A DNA stretch of 64,000 nucleotides from Nocardia pneumoniae NBRC 100136 (GCF_000308755.1 NZ_BAGF01000023.1:95155-159154); one strand, 5' to 3'; shown: positions 22,697 through 31,979, numbered from the stretch's first letter. Translations and numbers: made by a program. The notes: generated by a model from the sequence alone, not told the origin.

Positions 22697-24106
22697 CTAC
22701 GCGGAACCCGAGAGCCCCGCGAGTCGGCGGGCTCCGAGGATCTCCTCGATCGCCTCGGGTGTGAGCAAGCCGAGTTCGATGGCGATCTCGGCGACGGATC
22801 GGCCGGTTTGCAATGCTTGTTTGGCGATGCGGGCGCTGGCGGCGTATCCGATGTAGGGGGTCAGAGCCGTCACGATGCCGACGGAGCGCCGCACGCCCTG
22901 CTCGAGATGGTCGCGATTGGGGGTGATGCCCGCGACGCACTTGGTCGCCAAGGTGTCGACCGCGGCGGTCAGATGAGTGGTCGTGCGCAGCATGCCGTAG
23001 GCGATGATCGGTTCGAACGCGTTGAGCTGGAACTGCCCCGCTTCGGCGGCCATGGTGACGGTCAGGTCGTTGCCGATGGCCTCGAAGGCGACTTGGTTGA
23101 CGATCTCCGGAATGACCGGATTGACCTTCCCCGGCATGATCGATGACCCGGCCTGCACCGGCGGCAGATTGATCTCGCCGAATCCCGTTGTCGGACCGGA
23201 CGACATCAACCGCAGGTCGTTGCACGTCTTGGACAGTTTGACCGCGACCCGCTTGACGATGCCGGAGACCTGAACGAAGGCGCCGCAGTCCTGGGTGGCC
23301 TCGATCAGGTTGGCCGCGGGTGTGACGAGTTCGCCGGTGAGCTCGGCGAGGTGGGCGCAGGCCAGCGCGGGGTAGCTGGGATGGCCGTTGATTCCGGTGC
23401 CGATCGCGGTGCCGCCGAGGTTGCTCTCGCACAGCAGGGCGATGCCCTCCTCGAGCCGGTCGCAGTCCTCGCCCACCATGACCGCGAACGTGCCGAATTC
23501 CTGTCCGAGGGTCATGGGCACGGCGTCTTGCAGCTGGGTGCGGCCCATTTTGATGACGTCGGCGAATTCGTCCGCCTTGGCGCCGAACGCGTCCGCGAGC
23601 CGCCGGAGCGCCGCGACCAGTTCCCGGATGTGCCGCACCACGGCGAGCCGGACCGCGGTCGGGTACACGTCGTTGGTGGATTGGCCGAGGTTGACGTGGT
23701 CGAGCGGGTCCAGTTCGGTGTAGGTCCCGCGGTCGTGGCCGAGCAACTCCAGCGCCCGGTTGGCGATGACCTCGTTGGCGTTCATGTTCGTCGAGGTTCC
23801 CGCGCCGCCTTGGATCGGGTCGATCGGAAACTGGTCGTGCAGCGCGCCGCCCCTGATCTCCGCGCAGGCCGATTCGATCGCGTCGGCGCGGCGAGCGTCC
23901 AGGATGCCCAGTTCTCGGTTGGCGCGGCAGGCGGCCTGCTTGACCGTGGCGAGCGCGACGACGAGCGCGGGGTAACGCCCGATGCTGTCGCCGGTGATGG
24001 CGAAATTGTCCAGCGCGCGTGCGGTGTGGATGCCCCAGTAGGCGTCGCCGGGCACGGTGCGCGTGCCGAGCGAGTCTCGTTCGGTTCGGGTGCTCTCGAT
24101 CATCAT
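22697..24106 (-). CDS. aspA: Aspartate ammonia-lyase
   Basis: This 469-aa protein belongs to the fumarase/aspartase superfamily. The signature GSSIMPGKVNPV lies near residue 322, with the catalytic Ser in its loop. TSTNMNANEVIANRA near residue 100 and GRTQLQDAVPMTLGQEF near 190 are typical of aspartases. It converts L-aspartate to fumarate and ammonia. Its ATG overlaps the stop of the asparaginase gene by four bases, so permease, asparaginase and aspartase form one coupled operon that degrades asparagine to fumarate. A class II fumarase is less likely given the operon. Confidence 0.92.
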   Translation of the reverse strand: MMIESTRTERDSLGTRTVPGDAYWGIHTARALDNFAITGDSIGRYPALVVALATVKQAACRANRELGILDARRADAIESACAEIRGGALHDQFPIDPIQGGAGTSTNMNANEVIANRALELLGHDRGTYTELDPLDHVNLGQSTNDVYPTAVRLAVVRHIRELVAALRRLADAFGAKADEFADVIKMGRTQLQDAVPMTLGQEFGTFAVMVGEDCDRLEEGIALLCESNLGGTAIGTGINGHPSYPALACAHLAELTGELVTPAANLIEATQDCGAFVQVSGIVKRVAVKLSKTCNDLRLMSSGPTTGFGEINLPPVQAGSSIMPGKVNPVIPEIVNQVAFEAIGNDLTVTMAAEAGQFQLNAFEPIIAYGMLRTTTHLTAAVDTLATKCVAGITPNRDHLEQGVRRSVGIVTALTPYIGYAASARIAKQALQTGRSVAEIAIELGLLTPEAIEEILGARRLAGLSGSA

Positions 24107-25167
24107 CGGCTCCGGGCGGTCAGGGCGTCTTCGCGGGTTACCAGGGGCGGCGCGGCGGGGTTCGACAGCTCGCCGAGCATGTTGGTCGTCATCCAGTCCC
24201 GCAGTTGCCCGCCGGAGAATCCGAGGTCGACGAGGTAGGCCAGTTTGGCGAGCGCCGCCTCCCTGGTCATGTCGCCTCCGCTGATCACACCCGCGTCCAG
24301 CAGGGCCCGTCCAGGCAGGTATCGCTCCAGATCGACCGAACCGCTGTCACATTGGCTGATCACGACGACCGGCGTTCCACGCCGCGTTGCCGCCCGGATC
24401 GTCTCGATGACGTCGGCTCCGTGCGGCATCGTGCCCGAGCCGTAGCATTCGAGGACCATTCCACCGGGATACTGCCGAATCGCCGCGCCCAGCAGGTCGG
24501 CGTGCAGGCCGGGAAAGACGGTGAGCAGCCCCACCGGAAGGCGGGTCGCCGTACTGTGCCGACGCGGTAGCAATGCCGCGGGGGACAGGGGTGGCGTGAA
24601 TTCCCGAACGGTGGTGAAGGCGTCGTAGTCGTCACACGCGCGTTTGCTGGCCCGCACGGCGGGGTGCAAAGCCGAGCCGAACGCGATGTAGGTTCCCGGA
24701 CGCGGTTGTGCGCCAATGGAATCCAGTGCGAGATGCAAGTTGCGTTGTGCATCGCTGCCGGGATGACCAAGGGGTATCTGGGCGCCGGTCAGCACCACGG
24801 GCACAGCGAGATCGCGCAGTTCGAACGCCACGCGGGCGCCGACATAGGCCATGGTGTCGGTGCCGTGAATGACGACCACACCGTCCGGGCGCTCCGATTC
24901 GACGCGGTACCGCACCCACTCCGCGATCCGGAAGGCGGTGCCCGAGTCGGCGGCGCCGCTGTCGATGACGCGGTCGAATTCGGCGTACCGGACCTCGACC
25001 GACCGGCCCGTCACCTCCTCGTATCGGGCAATGGCCTCGGCGATTTCGGCGCCGATTCCCGAACGCGGTCCCATACCGGCGCCCTGGTCGGCCATTCCGA
25101 ACGTGCCGCCGGTGTAGAGGACGTTGACCCGCAATGCCACGGGATGTGTTGTTCCGCGAGTCATCAT
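24103..25167 (-). CDS. ansA: L-asparaginase
   Basis: This 354-aa asparaginase has the first catalytic Thr in TGGTFGM (residues 19-25) and the second catalytic motif HGTDTM at residues 101-106. No signal peptide is visible, so it is a cytoplasmic enzyme hydrolysing asparagine to aspartate and ammonia. Its start overlaps the permease stop and its stop overlaps the aspartase start, giving tight coupling in both directions. The glycine-rich loop and overall length fit the bacterial type I/II family. Confidence 0.92.
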   Translation of the reverse strand: MMTRGTTHPVALRVNVLYTGGTFGMADQGAGMGPRSGIGAEIAEAIARYEEVTGRSVEVRYAEFDRVIDSGAADSGTAFRIAEWVRYRVESERPDGVVVIHGTDTMAYVGARVAFELRDLAVPVVLTGAQIPLGHPGSDAQRNLHLALDSIGAQPRPGTYIAFGSALHPAVRASKRACDDYDAFTTVREFTPPLSPAALLPRRHSTATRLPVGLLTVFPGLHADLLGAAIRQYPGGMVLECYGSGTMPHGADVIETIRAATRRGTPVVVISQCDSGSVDLERYLPGRALLDAGVISGGDMTREAALAKLAYLVDLGFSGGQLRDWMTTNMLGELSNPAAPPLVTREDALTARSR

Positions 25168-26645
25168 GCGCTCCGCGTCCCCTCAGCGGCGTCCGGCCGA
25201 TCCATCGGGGCGAGCACGTCCGGATCGAGGCGGCCCCTGATCCGGAACCATCCCGCGACCATGGCCGCGACGACGACGGTGAACACCGCGAGTGTGATCC
25301 GCCCGATCTCGTCGTCGAAGAACATCAGCGCGACGACACCGGCCAGGAACACGAGGGTCAGGATGTTGAGCACCGGAGCGAACGGAAGCCGGAAGGCCGG
25401 TCGGCGGTACTCGCCGCGCTGGGACTTCCGCACGAATATCCAGTGACAGATCATGATCGAAGCCCAGGTCCCGACGATGCCGAGCCCGGCAAGGTTCAGC
25501 ACGATCTCGAACGCTTTCTGCGGTACGAGCAGATTCAGCACGACACCGGCGATGCCCACCGAACTGGTGATCAGGATTCCGCCGTACGGAACGCCATGGC
25601 GATTCATCCGGGCGGCGAAGCGTGGCGCCGCCCCGGCGACGGCCATCGACCGCAGGGTGCGACCGGTCGCGTAGAGACCCGCGTTCAGGCTGGACATCGC
25701 GGCGGTCAGCACGACCAGGTTCATGACATCGCCCGCGTGCGGGATGCCGATGGAGCTCATCACGGTGACGAAGGGGCTCTCGCTGGCCGAGTACGCCGTC
25801 CACGGCAGCAGCAGCGTGAACAGCACCACCGAGCCCGCGTAGAACAGGATGATCCGCCACATGATCGAGTTGACGGCCCTCGGGACCACGGCGGCGGGGT
25901 TGTCGGACTCGCCGGCGGCCACGCCGATCATCTCGGTCCCGCCGAACGCGAAGACCACACCGAGCGCGATGGTGAGCATCGGAGCGAGGCCGTGCGGGAA
26001 GAAACCGCCGTTGTCGGTGATGGTCGAGAAGCCGGGGACATTGCCGTCGACCGGTGTCCCGGTGACGAGGAACACCACGGCCAGCAGCATGAAGGCGACG
26101 ATCGTGCCGACCTTGATCAGCGCGAACCAGAACTCGAACTCGCCGAACAGGCGCACCGACACCACGTTGAGCCCGACGACGACCGCCAGCGCGATCAGCG
26201 CGAGCACCCACTGCGGTATCGGTACGAACGGGGACCAGAAGTGCGCGTACAGCGCCACGGCGGTGATGTCGGCGACCAAGGTGGTGGACCAATTCAGGAA
26301 GTACAGCCAGCCGACGGAATAGGCGCCGCGCTCGCCGAGGAATTCGCGGGCGTAGGAGACGAACGCCCCGGATGACGGCCGGTACATCACCAGCTCGCCG
26401 AGCGCGCGCACCACCATGAAGGTGAAGACGCCGCACACGATGTAGACGATGGCCAGCGACGGCCCGGCCAGCGCCATGCGGCCGCTGGCCCCGAGGAAGA
26501 GCCCGGTGCCGATGGAGCCGCCGATCGCGATCATCTGCATATGGCGCTTGCGTAGCTGCTTCTGGTAGCCGACGTCGCCGATGTCGAGCTTCGCCGCTGG
26601 TGTTGAGGTGGCTGGCCGGGCCGACAGTTCGTCGTGGTGCGTCAT
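25164..26645 (-). CDS. ansP: APC-superfamily amino acid permease, probable L-asparagine transporter
   Basis: This 493-aa integral membrane protein has about 12 helices and the signature of the AAT/GABA-permease family: MIAIGGSIGTGLFLGAS near residue 38 and the amphipathic LGELVMYRPSSGAFVSYAREF near residue 85. It closely resembles AnsP-type transporters. It is the first gene of the operon with asparaginase and aspartase, which supports asparagine (or aspartate) as substrate. A GntR regulator is divergently placed upstream. The symbol rests on context as well as on family resemblance. Confidence 0.85.
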   Translation of the reverse strand: MTHHDELSARPATSTPAAKLDIGDVGYQKQLRKRHMQMIAIGGSIGTGLFLGASGRMALAGPSLAIVYIVCGVFTFMVVRALGELVMYRPSSGAFVSYAREFLGERGAYSVGWLYFLNWSTTLVADITAVALYAHFWSPFVPIPQWVLALIALAVVVGLNVVSVRLFGEFEFWFALIKVGTIVAFMLLAVVFLVTGTPVDGNVPGFSTITDNGGFFPHGLAPMLTIALGVVFAFGGTEMIGVAAGESDNPAAVVPRAVNSIMWRIILFYAGSVVLFTLLLPWTAYSASESPFVTVMSSIGIPHAGDVMNLVVLTAAMSSLNAGLYATGRTLRSMAVAGAAPRFAARMNRHGVPYGGILITSSVGIAGVVLNLLVPQKAFEIVLNLAGLGIVGTWASIMICHWIFVRKSQRGEYRRPAFRLPFAPVLNILTLVFLAGVVALMFFDDEIGRITLAVFTVVVAAMVAGWFRIRGRLDPDVLAPMDRPDAAEGTRSA

Positions 26646-26838
26646 GGAAACCTTCCTTGGGCCGAATCCAGCCTGCGTGGCAGCGACCGCCCGAGATAGG
26701 TATGGCTGCCATGCGGTCAGGCTGTAAGACAGGTTGCACAGTAACGCGGGTCACATCGCCTGTCAACGTCGATCTCGGCACGAACACGCTGGACCCGGCG
26801 TTTTGACGCCCTATCGGCGGATCTCCATACTTGGTCAC

Positions 26839-27516
26839 GTGACAGTCGAAGAAGGCCGGGTGCACCGCATCGGCGCCACGGAAGCGGTCTTTCGTCGGCT
26901 GAAGGAGCTGATCCAGAGCGGCGAATACGCGGTAGGCGACCGCTTGCCCGCCGAGCTCGCCTTGGCCCAACAGTTCGGCGTCAGCCGTCCGGTGGTGCGG
27001 GAGGCGCTGCACGCCTGCGCGACCCTGGGCCTCACCGAAACGCACACCGGCCGGGGAACTTTCGTCGTCTCCAAGAAGGAGAGCCCGCAGCTGACGTTCG
27101 CCGGTGTCGACGCAGGCGATCTGATCGAGGCCCGCCAGCTCATCGAGATCCCCACCGCGGGGTTCGCGGCGCAACGCCGCACGCCGGACCAGCTGCTGCG
27201 GCTCTTCGAACTGCTCGACAAACTGGCGGCGGCCACCGACGCCCGTGAGTGGGTCCGTTACGACGGCGAGTTGCACACCGCGATCGCGGCCGCCAGCGGA
27301 AACAAGATGCTGACCGCGGTGGTCGCCGATACCCGCCGCGCGCTGGACCCCCAGTCGGAATTCCTCAACCTGACCCAGGACCGCCGCGCCGACTCCGACC
27401 GGGAACACGAGGCCATCGTCCGCGCCATCGAGGCGGGCTCACCCGAGGCCGCGCGTCAAGCGATGGCCGACCACCTGGAACGGGTGGCGGAGACGATAGC
27501 CCGCATCGGCGGGTAG
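26839..27516 (+). CDS. GntR/FadR-subfamily (FCD) transcriptional regulator
   Basis: This 225-aa protein has a GntR winged helix at residues ~10-75 (LPAELALAQQFGVSRPVVREALHACATLGL) and a C-terminal FCD domain with metal-coordinating residues (YDGELHTAIAAASGN, EHEAIVRAIEAG). I start it at GTG 26839, but GTG 26857, behind GAAGGCCGGG, is also plausible. It is divergent from the asparagine permease-asparaginase-aspartase operon and most likely controls it. An 11-bp palindrome ATGGC-T-GCCAT (26702-26712) lies between the genes. The effector is unknown; aspartate or asparagine is a guess. Confidence 0.83.
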   Translation: MTVEEGRVHRIGATEAVFRRLKELIQSGEYAVGDRLPAELALAQQFGVSRPVVREALHACATLGLTETHTGRGTFVVSKKESPQLTFAGVDAGDLIEARQLIEIPTAGFAAQRRTPDQLLRLFELLDKLAAATDAREWVRYDGELHTAIAAASGNKMLTAVVADTRRALDPQSEFLNLTQDRRADSDREHEAIVRAIEAGSPEAARQAMADHLERVAETIARIGG

Positions 27517-27532
27517 GCGCGGCGGCGCGGGA

Positions 27533-28255
27533 CTACTGCGCGGCAGCGCGAACGATCAGATCGCTGACCACCTCCGGCCGGGAAACCGCTACCGCGTGCG
27601 AGGCGGAGACCTCGACGATCTCCGCGCCGGCGCGGTCGGCCATGAACCGCTGAGCTTGCACCGGAATGTTCTTGTCCTCGGTGGTGACCAGCGCGAACGT
27701 CGGGACGTCCCGCCACGCCGCCGCGGTCGCCGGTTGTTGCAAGGCGTCGAGGGCGACCGGCCGCTGGGTCGCGGCCATCAGCTCGGCGGTGGGTGCGGGC
27801 ACGTCGGCGGCGAACTGCTGATGGAATTCCTCCTGCCGGATGTAGAGCTCGGTGCCGGTGCCGCCGCCGGGGAGCGGATAGGACGCGGGCCGGGTGGTCG
27901 GTCCGAGGGTGGATCCGGGGAACTTGTCGGTCAGCTGGAGGGCGCTCTCACCCTTGTCGGGAATGAAGGCGGCAATGTAGACCAACGCCTTGACGCCGGG
28001 TTTCGCCGCGGCCGCGACCGTGATGACGCTCCCGCCGTAGGAGTGGCCGACCAGGACGCACGGTCCTTCGATGCCGTCGAGGACCGCCGCGACGTAGGCG
28101 GCGTCGCTGTCGAGGCCGCGCAGCGGGTTGGCCGCCGCGATCACGGGATGCCCTTGCGCGCGTAACCGTTCGACGACCCCGTTCCAGCTGGAGGAGTCGG
28201 CGAAGGCGCCGTGCACCAGCACGATGGTGGGCGCGACGGCAGGATCGGTGCTCAC
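27533..28255 (-). CDS. Alpha/beta hydrolase, salicylate-esterase-like
   Basis: This 240-aa protein is a minimal alpha/beta hydrolase. It has the oxyanion HGAF motif at residue 15, the nucleophile Ser72 in GHSYGG, and a C-terminal SHAVAVSRP segment supplying the His. It resembles the plant MeSA-esterase/hydroxynitrile-lyase-type group that is common in soil bacteria. A GTG start is preceded by AAGGAACC. It heads away from a second hydrolase gene on the same strand, and a close-length paralogue (29322-30044) lies beyond that. The substrate is unknown. Confidence 0.82.
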   Translation of the reverse strand: MSTDPAVAPTIVLVHGAFADSSSWNGVVERLRAQGHPVIAAANPLRGLDSDAAYVAAVLDGIEGPCVLVGHSYGGSVITVAAAAKPGVKALVYIAAFIPDKGESALQLTDKFPGSTLGPTTRPASYPLPGGGTGTELYIRQEEFHQQFAADVPAPTAELMAATQRPVALDALQQPATAAAWRDVPTFALVTTEDKNIPVQAQRFMADRAGAEIVEVSASHAVAVSRPEVVSDLIVRAAAQ

Positions 28256-28301
28256 GAGTGTGGTTCCTTCGAATTCGATGATCGGTACGGATCGGGTCGG
28301 G

Positions 28302-29267
28302 TCAGGCCGGATACAGCGCGGCCCGCAGCGTCGCGACAGCTTGCGCCACCGCGGCTTTGGCCGCGTGGGTGTCGTGCAACGAGTTGACCATCACGAAGTC
28401 GTGGACGATCCCGCCGTAGCGCACCTGGGTGACCGGGACGCCCGCGGCGCGCAGCTTGCCCGCGAAGGCCTCGCCCTCGTCGCGCAGCACGTCGGCTTCG
28501 GCGGTGATGACCAGCGCGGGCGGAAGCCCGGCCAGCTGCTCGGTGGTTGCCCGCAGTGGCGACGCGGTGATCTGCGCGCGGTCCTCCGGGCTGGTGGTGT
28601 ACTGGTCCCAGAACCACTTCATGCCTTCGCGAGTGAGGAAGTACCCCTCGGCGAACTGCTGGTAGGAGCCGGTATCGAAGCTGGCGTCGGTCACCGGATA
28701 GAACAGCACCTGCTGGACGAACGAGACATCTCCGCGCTCCTTCGCCATCAGCGTCAACGCGATGGCCATGTTGCCGCCGACCGAGTCGCCCGCGATCGCG
28801 ATCCGGGACGAGTCGAGACCTTTCTCCGCGCCATCGGTGGTGACCCACTGGGCGACCCGGTAGGACTGCTCGTTGGCCACCGGGTAGCGCACGTCCGGCG
28901 ACCGGTCGTATTCAGGAAACACCACGGCCGCGTGCGCGCCGACGGCGAGATCACGGACCAGGCGGTCGTGGGTGTGCGCGTCGCCGAACACCCACCCCGC
29001 GCCGTGGGTGTAGACGATCACCGGCAGTGTTCCGGTGACGCCCTGCGGCTTGACGATCCGGACCCGCACCGAGCCGGTCGGCCCGCCCTCGACGGTGATC
29101 CACTCCTCGTCGACCTCGGGCTTGAAGATCGGCGAGTCCTGGACCGCGTCCACGGCCTTGCGTCCCTCTTCGGGCGGGAGCTGGTAGAGGAACGGCGGCT
29201 GCGCGGTCGCGTCGACGAACTCCTGCGCCGCCTGCTCGAGCGAGATACCCAGCGGATTTCCTGACAT
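28302..29267 (-). CDS. Alpha/beta hydrolase, hormone-sensitive-lipase family
   Basis: This 321-aa protein has the HSL-family oxyanion motif, here HGAGW rather than HGGG, near residue 87. The nucleophile elbow GDSVGG is near 160, with a C-terminal Asp (TAEADVLRD) and His (GIVHDF) completing the triad. An AAAAGGAACC site precedes the ATG. It lies between two ~240-aa hydrolase paralogues on the same strand with gaps of 46 and 54 bases, so the three probably share a transcript. It likely cleaves short-chain esters. Confidence 0.85.
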   Translation of the reverse strand: MSGNPLGISLEQAAQEFVDATAQPPFLYQLPPEEGRKAVDAVQDSPIFKPEVDEEWITVEGGPTGSVRVRIVKPQGVTGTLPVIVYTHGAGWVFGDAHTHDRLVRDLAVGAHAAVVFPEYDRSPDVRYPVANEQSYRVAQWVTTDGAEKGLDSSRIAIAGDSVGGNMAIALTLMAKERGDVSFVQQVLFYPVTDASFDTGSYQQFAEGYFLTREGMKWFWDQYTTSPEDRAQITASPLRATTEQLAGLPPALVITAEADVLRDEGEAFAGKLRAAGVPVTQVRYGGIVHDFVMVNSLHDTHAAKAAVAQAVATLRAALYPA

Positions 29268-29321
29268 GACGGTTCCTTTTCTTATCGGAAGGTGGGCAGT
29301 GGTGGTGAAAAGTGCGGCCGC

Positions 29322-30044
29322 TCAGGCGGATTCGGTGATCGCGCCGGTGATCACGGCCGCGACATCGTCGGGGTGGGTCTGCATCACAAGGTGCGGTCCG
29401 TCGATCTCGACGACCGCCCGCAGCCCGGCTCGCTGATAGCCGAAACGTTCGACGTCCGGGTTGATGGTGCGGTCGGCGCTGGACACGATGCCCCAGCCCG
29501 GCTTCGTCTTCCATGCGGCCGCCGAGGCGGGCTCGTTGAACGCGATCGCCGACAACGGCCGCTGCGAGACCGCGAGGACCCTCGCCTTCGCGGGATCGAG
29601 GCCCGCCGCGAATATCTCGGGGAAGGCGTCGATGTCGACCGAGACGTCCGTGCCGGGCTCGCCGCCCTCGACCGGGTAGGGCGCGTAGACGAGGTTCGCC
29701 GCGAGGTCGGATTCCGGGAATCCGCCCTGGAGTTGTCCCAGGCTCTCGCCTTCTTCCAGGGCGTAGCCGGACACATAGACGAGCCCGACGACATTCTCGG
29801 TGACACCGGCGACGGTGATGACGGCTCCGCCGTACGAGTGCCCGGCCAGCAGCACCGGTCCGTCGATCTGCTCCACGAATGAACGGATGTAGGCCGCATC
29901 GGCGGACAGACTGCGGTTGAAGACCGGTGGGACGACAACGTGGTGGCCTTGGTCGAGCAACCGCTCGGTCACCGGGTACCAGCTCGAGGCATCGGCGAAG
30001 GCGCCGTGCACGAGAACGATGGTCGGACTTGCCACGGAGGACAT
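29322..30044 (-). CDS. Alpha/beta hydrolase, paralogue of the 27533-28255 gene
   Basis: This 240-aa protein is alignable end to end with the 27533-28255 product: the same SPTIVLVHGAFADASSW opening, nucleophile in GHSYGG near residue 71, and a C-terminal GPHLVMQTHP segment with the catalytic His. I chose the ATG at 30044 because AAAGGAACTC stands before it; nine further upstream codons are open but unsupported. It is the first gene of a three-hydrolase run and follows the AraC-type regulator on the same strand after about 100 bases. Confidence 0.82.
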   Translation of the reverse strand: MSSVASPTIVLVHGAFADASSWYPVTERLLDQGHHVVVPPVFNRSLSADAAYIRSFVEQIDGPVLLAGHSYGGAVITVAGVTENVVGLVYVSGYALEEGESLGQLQGGFPESDLAANLVYAPYPVEGGEPGTDVSVDIDAFPEIFAAGLDPAKARVLAVSQRPLSAIAFNEPASAAAWKTKPGWGIVSSADRTINPDVERFGYQRAGLRAVVEIDGPHLVMQTHPDDVAAVITGAITESA

Positions 30045-30145
30045 GAGTTCCTTTCTGCGGGGGAGGCGCACTGCGCTGTGCCCGAGTCAGCTTCGGTCAC
30101 GGACTCGGTGCCGCGCCCCTCACCACGGGCCGCGAAAGCCTCCGA

Positions 30146-31171
30146 TCAGGACACGGCGCGCTCGATCGCCGGGTCCATCACGGCGGTCGTACCGGTCGAC
30201 CGGAAGCGCTGCTGATACTTTCGCGGGGAAACGCCCAGCCGGGCCACGAACGCGCGACGCAGCGCCTCGCTGCTGCCGTACCCGGCGGCCATCGCGGCCT
30301 CGGTCACGCCGTATCCGGCGTGCAGCATGTCCCTGGCCATGCCGAATCGGATGAACGCGACGTATTCCGCGGGGGACCGTTCGAGCTCGGTGCGGAACAG
30401 CCGGGTGAGATGCCGGACGCTGACCCGCGCGTGGGCCGCCAGGGTCTGGACCGTATGCGGGAACGCCGGATCCGCGCAGATCAGGTCCACCACCCCGCGG
30501 ACAAGGGGACTGCGCGGCGCCGGTCCGCGCAGCGACGCCGAGAACTGCGACTGCCCGCCCGCACGTTGCATGTAGACCACCAGCGACTGCGCCACCCGCC
30601 GGGCGACGTCGGCGCCGTGGTCCTCCTCGACCAGTGCGAGCGCCAGATCGACACCCGCGGCCACGCCGGCCGAGCTGTACAGGTTGCCGTCGCGCACGAA
30701 GATCGCGTCCGGCTCCACCTCGATGGAGGGGAACCGCCGCGCGAGATCGGTCGCGAATTTCCAATGTGTGGTCGCGCGTCGGCCGTCGAACAGGCCCAGA
30801 TCCGCCAGCACGAACGCGCCGCTGCAAATCGAGGCCAGGCGTCGGGTAGCGCAGGACAGATGCCGCGCGGCCGCCAATACCTCGGGGGTCACGAACTTCG
30901 TCGGGTGCAGTTCGCTGCCGGGAATCACCACCGTATCGAAGCGACCCGCGTCGGCGGCCGCGCAGCTCACCGCGATCCGCGCGCCGATCGAGGTCTGGGC
31001 GTCCTTGCCGTCGGCCGAGACCAAGACCACCTCATAACCCGCCAGCGACTGGTTCGCCTCCACGAACACCTCCGCGGGACCGGCGAAGTCGAGCATCTTG
31101 ACGCCGTCGAAGACCAGGATGCCCACCCGCCTGCGGGGCTGGTCGCGGTATTTGGAAGACATGTCCACCAT
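30146..31171 (-). CDS. GlxA-like AraC-family regulator with DJ-1/PfpI domain
   Basis: This 341-aa protein has an N-terminal DJ-1/PfpI (class I amidotransferase-like) domain with the CSGAFVLADLGLFDGRRATTHW nucleophile-elbow region near residue 105. A C-terminal AraC DNA-binding domain with two helix-turn-helix motifs covers residues ~225-325 (TLAAHARVSVRHLTRLF; AAMAAGYGSSEALRRAF). I chose ATG 31171; ATG 31162 is an alternative, and neither has a clear ribosome binding site. It is divergent from a TetR gene and may control the hydrolase run downstream. Its ligand is unknown. Confidence 0.85.
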   Translation of the reverse strand: MVDMSSKYRDQPRRRVGILVFDGVKMLDFAGPAEVFVEANQSLAGYEVVLVSADGKDAQTSIGARIAVSCAAADAGRFDTVVIPGSELHPTKFVTPEVLAAARHLSCATRRLASICSGAFVLADLGLFDGRRATTHWKFATDLARRFPSIEVEPDAIFVRDGNLYSSAGVAAGVDLALALVEEDHGADVARRVAQSLVVYMQRAGGQSQFSASLRGPAPRSPLVRGVVDLICADPAFPHTVQTLAAHARVSVRHLTRLFRTELERSPAEYVAFIRFGMARDMLHAGYGVTEAAMAAGYGSSEALRRAFVARLGVSPRKYQQRFRSTGTTAVMDPAIERAVS

Positions 31172-31241
31172 TATTGTGGAGGCGTGGCTCCAAAACAAGC
31201 GGCGTGCGCGACCTCGCAGGTGGATTGGTACGGTGAGGGCC

Positions 31242-31853
31242 ATGGGACGGCCGCGACGGTTCGACGAATCGGACTTGCTCGACGCCGCGACCGAGCTGTT
31301 CTGGTCGAAGGGTTTCGACAACACATCGGTAGAAGATGTCTCGCTCGCGACCGGTGTCGGCAACGGGAGCATCTACGCTGCCTACGGCAGCAAGCGCGGC
31401 CTTTTCCTCGCGGCGTTCGAACGCTACTGCGAGCGGCGTGCTCGCCTCGTCCGGGAAGCCATCGGGTCGACCTCCGGCCCGGCGCGTTCGGCGGTTCGTG
31501 CGTTGTTCCAGGCGATCATCGACGACTGCGCGGCCCATCCGGACCGGCGTGGCTGCCTGATGATCAACAGTATCGCCCACCTCGGCACCCGCATTCCCGA
31601 AGTGGCCGCCATCGGCGCCCGCACGACCACGGCGATGGAACAGGGCGTCGCCGAACGGCTGCGTCCCGCCATGCGCCATGCGGGAGATCTCGACGAAGCC
31701 GCACTGTCGGCTCTGAGCGCCAATATCGTGGTGGTCGCTCAAGGCCTGATCCAACTGAGCCGCTTGGGGATTCCGGCGAACCGATTGCGCGAGATCGCCG
31801 ATGTGTCCTGCGACGCCCTGCCGTCGTCGTGGGCTGATCAGCTCGTCCACTGA
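31242..31853 (+). CDS. TetR family transcriptional regulator
   Basis: This 203-aa protein opens MGRPRRFDESDLLDAATELFW, followed by a TetR helix-turn-helix (SVEDVSLATGVGNGSIYAAYGSKRGLF). The GCLMINSIAH segment in the ligand domain is typical of the TetR_C_16/YcdC-like group. A GAGGG site precedes the ATG. It is divergent from the GlxA-like regulator, separated by 70 bases that include an imperfect palindrome at 31165-31179. It could repress the regulator or a nearby hydrolase. The target is not established. Confidence 0.85.
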   Translation: MGRPRRFDESDLLDAATELFWSKGFDNTSVEDVSLATGVGNGSIYAAYGSKRGLFLAAFERYCERRARLVREAIGSTSGPARSAVRALFQAIIDDCAAHPDRRGCLMINSIAHLGTRIPEVAAIGARTTTAMEQGVAERLRPAMRHAGDLDEAALSALSANIVVVAQGLIQLSRLGIPANRLREIADVSCDALPSSWADQLVH

Positions 31854-31881
31854 CCGGTCCCGCACATCGTTCGCGACCGTT

Positions 31882-31920
31882 CCTGAAACGGATTTCAGGG
31901 GACTTCAGGCTGCCTTCAGC
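31882..31920 (+). promoter_or_regulatory. TTCAG direct repeats upstream of a secreted-protein gene
   Basis: TTCAGG (31894), TTCAGG (31904) and TTCAGC (31915) recur at 10- and 11-base steps, with CCTGAA as an inverted half-site at 31882. Spacing close to one helical turn is typical of OmpR/PhoP-type response regulators bound head to tail. The cluster ends 60 bases before the start codon of the secreted-protein gene. Confidence 0.4.
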
Positions 31921-31979
31921 CACATCCTGCGACGGTGATGACCGACTTCGAGACCACGACTCCCGCAGGAGGTTTCACC

